Shown here: one piece after another, positions 59,670 to 64,000 of the stretch | Numbering within the stretch: the first letter of the stretch is position 1 | Layout of the letters: the number at the start of each line of letters is the position of its first letter | NCBI RefSeq assembly: GCF_014650435.1 | Contig: NZ_BMUY01000004.1 | Location: 124,001 to 188,000, forward strand | Source: Streptomyces tendae | Lineage (GTDB): Bacteria > Actinomycetota > Actinomycetes > Streptomycetales > Streptomycetaceae | Reading direction: 5' to 3' | DNA: 64,000 nt | Made by a program: the position numbers and the translations under genes | The notes under the pieces: model-generated | The model's input: only the letters and a program-made list of their open reading frames with translations | The model's database searches: none | What the model was told of the DNA's origin: nothing

Positions 59670-60098
59670 ATGGTCGCGGGTCGTGTGGTGCGTTTCGACA
59701 GTACGCGGGGCTACGGGTTCATCGCGCCGGAAGACGGCGGCGAGGACATCTTCCTGCACGTGAACGATCTGCTCATTCCCGAGGAGTACGTGCGCTCCGG
59801 GCTGGTCGTGGAGTTCGAGGTGGAGAGCGGTGAGCGAGGGCTGAAGGCCTCGGGCATCCGGCTCCCCGAGGGAGAGCGGCACAAGCCCGCGCGGCGCCAC
59901 CAGGAGGCAGCGCCCAGGGTGGCGATGTCCGACGAGAACGGGCAACCGCTGTGCGATGTGCTGAGTTCGGACGAGTACCGGCGTGACGTCACGGAACTGC
60001 TGCTGACCGCCAGTCCGCAGCTGACCGCGGAGCAGATCCTCACCATCCGCGGCGCGCTCCTGAAGTTCAGCGAGGGCCACGGCTGGATCGAGGACTGA
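59670..60098 (+). CDS. Cold-shock-domain protein with C-terminal extension
   Basis: A 142-residue protein. Residues 1-68 form a cold-shock domain with RNP1-like RGYGFIAP and RNP2-like EDIFLHVND, so it should bind single-stranded RNA or DNA. The C-terminal half (LLLTASPQLTAEQILTIRGA) is helical and not a second cold-shock domain. ATG 59670 is preceded by GGGGG at 59661-59665; the frame upstream is noise. Its last 32 bases overlap the convergent HAD gene. Confidence 0.9.
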   Translation: MVAGRVVRFDSTRGYGFIAPEDGGEDIFLHVNDLLIPEEYVRSGLVVEFEVESGERGLKASGIRLPEGERHKPARRHQEAAPRVAMSDENGQPLCDVLSSDEYRRDVTELLLTASPQLTAEQILTIRGALLKFSEGHGWIED

Positions 60099-60675
60099 GG
60101 CCGCCTTCCCGCTGCCCTTCCCGCATCCCTCGCTCCGGCGTCGGGCAGCCGCGGGCGAAGTCGGCGAGCGCCCGGAAGTCGTCGTCGCGCAGCCCGATCC
60201 GGGGATTGACGTGATGCAGAAGTCCGGGCGCTCGGTGATGGGCGGTCACGTAGGCCCGGTCGGGGTCGCCCTGTTCGTCGTCCACCCAGGCGAAGGGGCG
60301 TCCGTCGGCGTACTCCACCAGCGGAGCGGTCTTCCAGTGGATCCCGTCGGGGCGGTCCTGGAGCAGGGCGTCCGCGAAGTCGACGAACGGGAGTTCGGGG
60401 AGGCCGACGACCGGGGCGATCCAGCGGTTGGCGTCCGCCATCCACGTGGTGGCCCAGCACAGTTCGTAGTCGAGCCGGAGCAGTTCCGCCCCGTGCCGCG
60501 GATCGAGCCAGACCCGCAGGGGGCGGCGGGGCACCAGAGGAGACCGGTGTCCCTCACGGGCCAGGCCGTCCCAGGGCACTCGGAGGGTGGTGTACCCGGG
60601 CGGTCGCTTGTGGGGCTTGGCCGCGTACGGGTTGAGGGGCCCGTCCACGTCCAGGAACAGTAGCGGTCGCCCCAC
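60067..60675 (-). CDS. HAD-superfamily protein (HAD_SAK_2-like)
   Basis: A 202-residue protein. The first HAD motif is LLFLDVDGPLNPYAA; next come VWLDPRHGAELLRLDYELCW and ATTWMADANRWIAPVVGLP, the pattern of the HAD domain found in 'Swiss army knife' RNA-repair proteins and stand-alone actinobacterial homologues. The later Asp pair appears in FAWVDDEQGDPDRAY. GTG 60675 has GAGGGAGGGG upstream. A phosphatase role is likely; the link to RNA repair is by family name only. Confidence 0.82.
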   Translation of the reverse strand: MGRPLLFLDVDGPLNPYAAKPHKRPPGYTTLRVPWDGLAREGHRSPLVPRRPLRVWLDPRHGAELLRLDYELCWATTWMADANRWIAPVVGLPELPFVDFADALLQDRPDGIHWKTAPLVEYADGRPFAWVDDEQGDPDRAYVTAHHRAPGLLHHVNPRIGLRDDDFRALADFARGCPTPERGMREGQREGGLSPRSSRGPR

Positions 60676-60839
60676 GGCCCCTCCCTCTGTCGTACCGATG
60701 GCCGGCTGCGCCGGTGAAGGAGCCTGGTCACTGCGGCGCCCCTCTGCTCCGGGAAGGTACCTCGGCCGCCCCTTCCTCTTCAGCGAGTTCTCCGGACGGG
60801 AGTGGCTGGACTCTCCCGGGACCGCTGACTCGCCCGTGG

Positions 60840-62432
60840 TCACGAACCGGTGAGGGCCTCGGCCGCCTCCGGTTCGTCCGCGTCCACCGGTGCCGTTCTG
60901 CCGGGCCCGCGGAACGCGACGTAGACGAACAGGACGCCCATGACGGCCACGCCGGCCCACATGGCCTGCTGCCAGCCGTCGACGAAGGACTGCTGGGCGG
61001 CGTGCAGCAGGTCCGGGCCGTACGGACCGGCGCTGCCCGCGGCCTCGACGGCGTTGGCCACGCCCTCCCGGGCGCTGTCCGCGGGCCCCTGGGGAATGCC
61101 GTCCAACCGTCCGTCGACGGCGCTGCGGTAGCCGGTGGCGAGCAGCGCCCCCAGCAGGGCGACACCGAGTGCGGTGCCGAACTCGCGGGTGACGTCGTTG
61201 AGCGCGGACGCAACGCCCTGCTTCCCGCGCGGCAGGGAGCCGGTGATCGCCTCGGTGGACGGGGTCATCGACAGGCCCATGCCGATGCCCATGGCCAGCA
61301 TGCCGGGCAGGATGGTCAGGTATCCGTCGTCCACCGAGACGAACAGGGCCATGAGCGCGAGGCCCACGCCGGCCAGGGCGATGCCCAGGGCCATGGTCGG
61401 GCGGGAGCCGACGCGCGCGGCGAGCACGGGGGCCAGGCCGGAGGTCGCCATCATCATGACGGCCATCGGCATCAACGCCACCGTGGACAGCAGGCCCGAC
61501 CAGCCGAGTACGGCCTGGAAGTAGGGGAAGAGGACGACGGCGATGCCCGCCTGGACGCCGAAGACCACCAGGAGGGTGATCGAGCCTCCCGCCAGGCCGC
61601 GCTCGCGGAACAGGCGCACGTCCAGCAGCGCGGCGTCGCGGCGGTGCAGTTCCCAGCCGACGAAGGCGACCGCGGCACCGATGCCGACGGCGAGTCCGGT
61701 CAGCGTCACCGGGGCGGTCCAGCCGCGTTCGGGGCCTTCCTGCAGTACGAAGATGAGGCCGGTCACCGCGACGGTGGAGATCAGCGCTCCGGCCGTGTCG
61801 AACCGGTGGGCCGGGGTCTCGCGGGAGTTGGGGACCGACTTCAGCGCCATGGCCAGGGCCACGAGGACCAGGACCACCGGGAGGACGAACAGCAGACGCC
61901 AGTCGGCGACGTCGACGAGGAGGGCGGAGAGGAACATGCCCAGGATGCCGCCGCCCCCGGCGACACCGGTCCACACGCCGATCGCCTTGCCGCGCTGCTC
62001 CTCGGGGAAGGTGGAGGTGATGACGGCAAGGGTGACCGGCATGATCATCGCGGCGCCGACACCGCCGGCCACCCGGGCGGCGAGCATGACCTCGGCCGAA
62101 GGGGCCAGTCCGGCGAGGACGTTCGCCGCACCGAAGACACCCAGCCCGGCGACGAGCATGGGCTTGCGGCCCAGTCGGTCGCCGACGGCGCCGAGCGGGA
62201 GCAGCAGCGCGGCCAGGGCGAGCGTGTAGATGTTGATGATCCACAGGACCGTGTTCTGGGAGGCGCCGAACTCGACGGCCATGTGGGTCTGCGCCACGTT
62301 CAGACCGGTCACCGACGCGACGACGGCCATCAGCGCGACGGAGACGGCGATCAGGATCGTGCGCAGCCGACGCGCGTCGGGGGTGTTTTCGCCGCCGGTT
62401 TCTGGGGCCCGTACGGGTGGGCTGGTGCTCAT
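60840..62432 (-). CDS. MFS drug exporter (DHA2, 14-helix EmrB/QacA type)
   Basis: A 530-residue membrane transporter. Motif A is seen in GDRLGRKPMLVAGLGVFG, and motif C-like glycine-rich sequence in VAGGGGILGMFLSALL. Length and about 14 hydrophobic segments place it in the DHA2 family of proton-driven exporters. ATG 62432 has AAAGGAAA upstream. It diverges from an XRE-cupin regulator gene, its probable controller. Substrate unknown; multidrug export is the family norm. Confidence 0.9.
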   Translation of the reverse strand: MSTSPPVRAPETGGENTPDARRLRTILIAVSVALMAVVASVTGLNVAQTHMAVEFGASQNTVLWIINIYTLALAALLLPLGAVGDRLGRKPMLVAGLGVFGAANVLAGLAPSAEVMLAARVAGGVGAAMIMPVTLAVITSTFPEEQRGKAIGVWTGVAGGGGILGMFLSALLVDVADWRLLFVLPVVLVLVALAMALKSVPNSRETPAHRFDTAGALISTVAVTGLIFVLQEGPERGWTAPVTLTGLAVGIGAAVAFVGWELHRRDAALLDVRLFRERGLAGGSITLLVVFGVQAGIAVVLFPYFQAVLGWSGLLSTVALMPMAVMMMATSGLAPVLAARVGSRPTMALGIALAGVGLALMALFVSVDDGYLTILPGMLAMGIGMGLSMTPSTEAITGSLPRGKQGVASALNDVTREFGTALGVALLGALLATGYRSAVDGRLDGIPQGPADSAREGVANAVEAAGSAGPYGPDLLHAAQQSFVDGWQQAMWAGVAVMGVLFVYVAFRGPGRTAPVDADEPEAAEALTGS

Positions 62433-62549
62433 GGTTTCCTTTCGCAGGGCATGCCGCCGCCCGACGGGGCGTGGAGGGTGTCGGGGAAGTGCGGCTCGAC
62501 TGCGTCCGAAGCTAAGCCCGCGTTGCGATAGAGGCATATGATGTTGCTC

Positions 62550-63143
62550 ATGACGCAAGAAGATGGAGATCTGGACAGCCTCGTACGCAAACGCATCCGC
62601 GCCCTGCGGGTCGCGCAGGGCTGGTCCCTGGAGGAGCTGGCCGGGCGTGCCAAGCTCAGCCAGTCCTCGCTGAGCCGCATCGAGAACGGCCGGCGCCGCC
62701 TGGCCCTGGATCAGCTGGTCACTCTGGCCCGCGCCCTGGACACCACGTTGGACCAGCTCGTGGAGACGGCCGACGACGACGTCATCACCAGTCCGATGAT
62801 CGACAGCGCCCACGGCCTGATGCGCTGGCCGGTGAAGGGCGATCCCGGCATGACCGTGGTGCGTCAGCGCATGACCCAGCCACCGCCCGAGAATCCGGCG
62901 CGCATGCGTGCCCACCCGGGGCGCGAATGGCTCGTGGTGCTGTCCGGCACGGCGGTCCTCATGCTCGGCCACCGCCGCTTCCGCGTCGAGACCCACCAGG
63001 CAGCCGAGTTCCCCACGATGATGCCGCACGCGATCGGCACCGCGGGCGGACCCTGCGAGATCCTGGGCATCTTCGACCGCGACGCCCGCCGCGGCCATCA
63101 GCGCGAGGGCGGCGACCGCGACCCCCAGGAGCCGGGTGAGTGA
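62550..63143 (+). CDS. XRE family regulator with cupin domain
   Basis: A 197-residue regulator. The HTH spans about 10-65 (WSLEELAGRAKLSQSSLSRI), and the C-terminal cupin covers about 95-180 (MRAHPGREWLVVLSGTAVLM; AAEFPTMMPHAIGTAGG). Three ATGs are in frame at 62538, 62541 and 62550. The last is preferred since TATGAT (62537-62542) would serve as a -10 for a leaderless start there. It is divergent to the MFS exporter and probably controls it. The ligand would bind the cupin. Confidence 0.87.
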   Translation: MTQEDGDLDSLVRKRIRALRVAQGWSLEELAGRAKLSQSSLSRIENGRRRLALDQLVTLARALDTTLDQLVETADDDVITSPMIDSAHGLMRWPVKGDPGMTVVRQRMTQPPPENPARMRAHPGREWLVVLSGTAVLMLGHRRFRVETHQAAEFPTMMPHAIGTAGGPCEILGIFDRDARRGHQREGGDRDPQEPGE

Positions 63144-63152
63144 CGGCGGGCG

Positions 63153-63743
63153 TCAGGCCCCGGCGGGCAGGGCGTGCGCGAGGAGGGTCTCCGCCGCGGC
63201 CCGCGCATGTCGGCCGTAGTCGGCGTCGCCCAGCACCATGGCACGGCTGGCCGCGCCGTCCGCGAGGGTGACCAGTTGCTCGGCGAGGGCGGCGGGCCGC
63301 TCGCAGCCCAGCTCCGTCACCAGTTCCGTGACCAGCCGCACCATCCGGAGCTTCTGTTCGCGGGCGTAGGAGTGGACGGCGCTGCCCGGGTCGGGGAACT
63401 CGGCCGCGGCATCGATGAACGGGCACCCGCGCACCGGTGCCCCGTCCGGCGCGGGCAGGTCGAACAGCCCGAGGATGCGCTCCCGCGGGGGAACGTCGTC
63501 GCGGGTCAGCACGCCCTCGAGCGTGGCGCCCGAGGAGGCGAGGTCCTCGAGGTGCCCGATCACCAGGTCGCCCTTGGTCCGGAAGTGCGCGTAGAGGGTG
63601 CGCTTGGACACCGGGGCCGCCTCCGCGACCTGTTCCATACCGGTCGCGTTGATCCCCTGGGTCGCGAAGAGGTGGGCGGCGGCCGCGAGGATGCGTTCCC
63701 GCCCGCCGCGCCCACGTGCCGGAGATGTCCTGGTCGCACTCAT
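63153..63743 (-). CDS. TetR family regulator
   Basis: A 196-residue repressor with N-terminal HTH (about 15-60: ILAAAAHLFATQGINATGM; VSKRTLYAHFRTKGDLV) and a C-terminal ligand domain containing GAPVRGCPFIDAAAEFPD, typical of the AcrR/YxaF branch. ATG 63743. It diverges from a nitroreductase gene, and the spacer has two copies of a GTAAACG-N4-CGTTTAC operator. It probably represses both genes and responds to an electrophilic or aromatic compound. Confidence 0.9.
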   Translation of the reverse strand: MSATRTSPARGRGGRERILAAAAHLFATQGINATGMEQVAEAAPVSKRTLYAHFRTKGDLVIGHLEDLASSGATLEGVLTRDDVPPRERILGLFDLPAPDGAPVRGCPFIDAAAEFPDPGSAVHSYAREQKLRMVRLVTELVTELGCERPAALAEQLVTLADGAASRAMVLGDADYGRHARAAAETLLAHALPAGA

Positions 63744-63750
63744 GGAGTAA

Positions 63751-63818
63751 CTATACGTCTGCGTTTACTTCAGCGGGAAGCAGCTGGTAGGATCCGCCAA
63801 GTAAACGATTGCGTTTAC
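63751..63818. promoter_or_regulatory. Divergent promoter region with two TetR operators
   Basis: A perfect repeat GTAAACG-ATTG-CGTTTAC lies at 63801-63818, just after the rightward -10 TAGGAT (63788-63793). A second copy with one degenerate arm, CTATACG-TCTG-CGTTTAC (63751-63768), covers the -35 region and abuts the TetR start. Binding here would silence both directions. Confidence 0.72.
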
Positions 63819-63849
63819 CTGAGACGAGCGTCGAGAAGGAATCCAATCC

Positions 63850-64000
63850 ATGAGCCTGCCGATCCGCACCGAGCTGAGTGGTGCCGCGGAGAAGCTGATA
63901 CGCGGCCGACACGCGACCCGGGCGTTCCGTCCGGAACCCGTGCCCGAGGAGACGATGCGTGCGATCTTCTCGCTGGCGGGCACCGCACCGTCCAACTCCA
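63850..64000 (+). CDS. Nitroreductase family protein, N-terminal part
   Basis: The first 50 codons are present. After a short lead the sequence reads AAEKLIRGRHATRAFRPEPV, then PEETMRAIFSLAGTAPSNS, the FMN-binding opening of NfsB/NfnB-like nitroreductases. ATG 63850 is preceded by GAAGGA. The rest lies beyond the window. Expression should respond to the divergent TetR regulator. Confidence 0.85.
   Translation, partial: MSLPIRTELSGAAEKLIRGRHATRAFRPEPVPEETMRAIFSLAGTAPSNS

Noticed and set aside
60067..60675. RNA-repair operon around the HAD protein
   Set aside because: Only the HAD domain type suggests it; no ligase, kinase or other repair gene is adjacent.
1..64000. tRNA, rRNA, CRISPR arrays, transposases, integrases or att sites
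   Set aside because: None was recognised by reading both strands; the repeats seen are short operators and terminators.

Overview
The window looks like a piece of a Streptomyces (or close actinomycete) chromosome. GC content is very high throughout, GTG starts are common, several genes appear leaderless, neighbouring genes are often coupled by ATGA/GTGA stop-start overlaps, many secreted proteins carry Tat-type leaders, and the sugar ABC transporter lacks its own ATPase. No tRNA, rRNA, CRISPR array, insertion sequence or phage gene was seen.

Left flank (1-15.4 kb): a DUF2975 membrane protein and its HTH partner (cut by the window edge); a FAD monooxygenase and TetR regulator that share palindromic operators; a two-component system whose kinase has an extra C-terminal membrane/extracellular module; a PAP2 phosphatase that runs antisense into the response regulator gene; GNAT and SRPBCC proteins; a large secreted glycan-active protein behind a palindromic operator; small proteins; a G6PD-like/GH15 pair; and a universal stress protein.

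Centre (15.4-46 kb): sugar-acid catabolism. An IlvD/Edd dehydratase and a 2-hydroxyacid dehydrogenase (15.4-18.1 kb) precede a secreted beta-helix protein. From 20.7 to 38.4 kb there is an almost complete non-phosphorylating deoxy-sugar pathway of the L-fucose/L-rhamnose type: mutarotase, aldo/keto-reductase sugar dehydrogenase, amidohydrolase lactonase, two paralogous enolase-superfamily dehydratases, an SDR and a FAH-type diketo-acid hydrolase. With it come an ABC importer, a second beta-helix protein, and IclR and GntR regulators. A near-identical 29-bp site (24/29) precedes both dehydratase genes and suggests one GntR regulon. From 38.5 to 45.9 kb a LacI regulator and a FAH-type 2-keto-3-deoxy acid dehydratase diverge from a tightly coupled five-gene operon: a CaiB-type CoA-transferase, a substrate-binding-protein homologue without a signal peptide, an enoyl-CoA hydratase, an SDR and an aldose-epimerase-like protein. 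This operon is the best candidate here for an undescribed pathway.

Right flank (46-64 kb): a DUF1275 membrane gene without a normal start codon; a leftward secreted glycosidase cluster (GH78, two GH106-like proteins, a GH127-type protein) with two promoters that each carry the same LacI-type operator; a cold-shock protein; a HAD protein; an MFS exporter with an XRE-cupin regulator; and a TetR regulator with a palindromic operator facing a nitroreductase gene that leaves the window.

The genes fit together as extracellular removal of rhamnose/fucose/arabinose-type sugars from plant polysaccharide, ABC import, and oxidative rather than phosphorylative breakdown to pyruvate-level products. The identity of the sugars is inferred from gene content.
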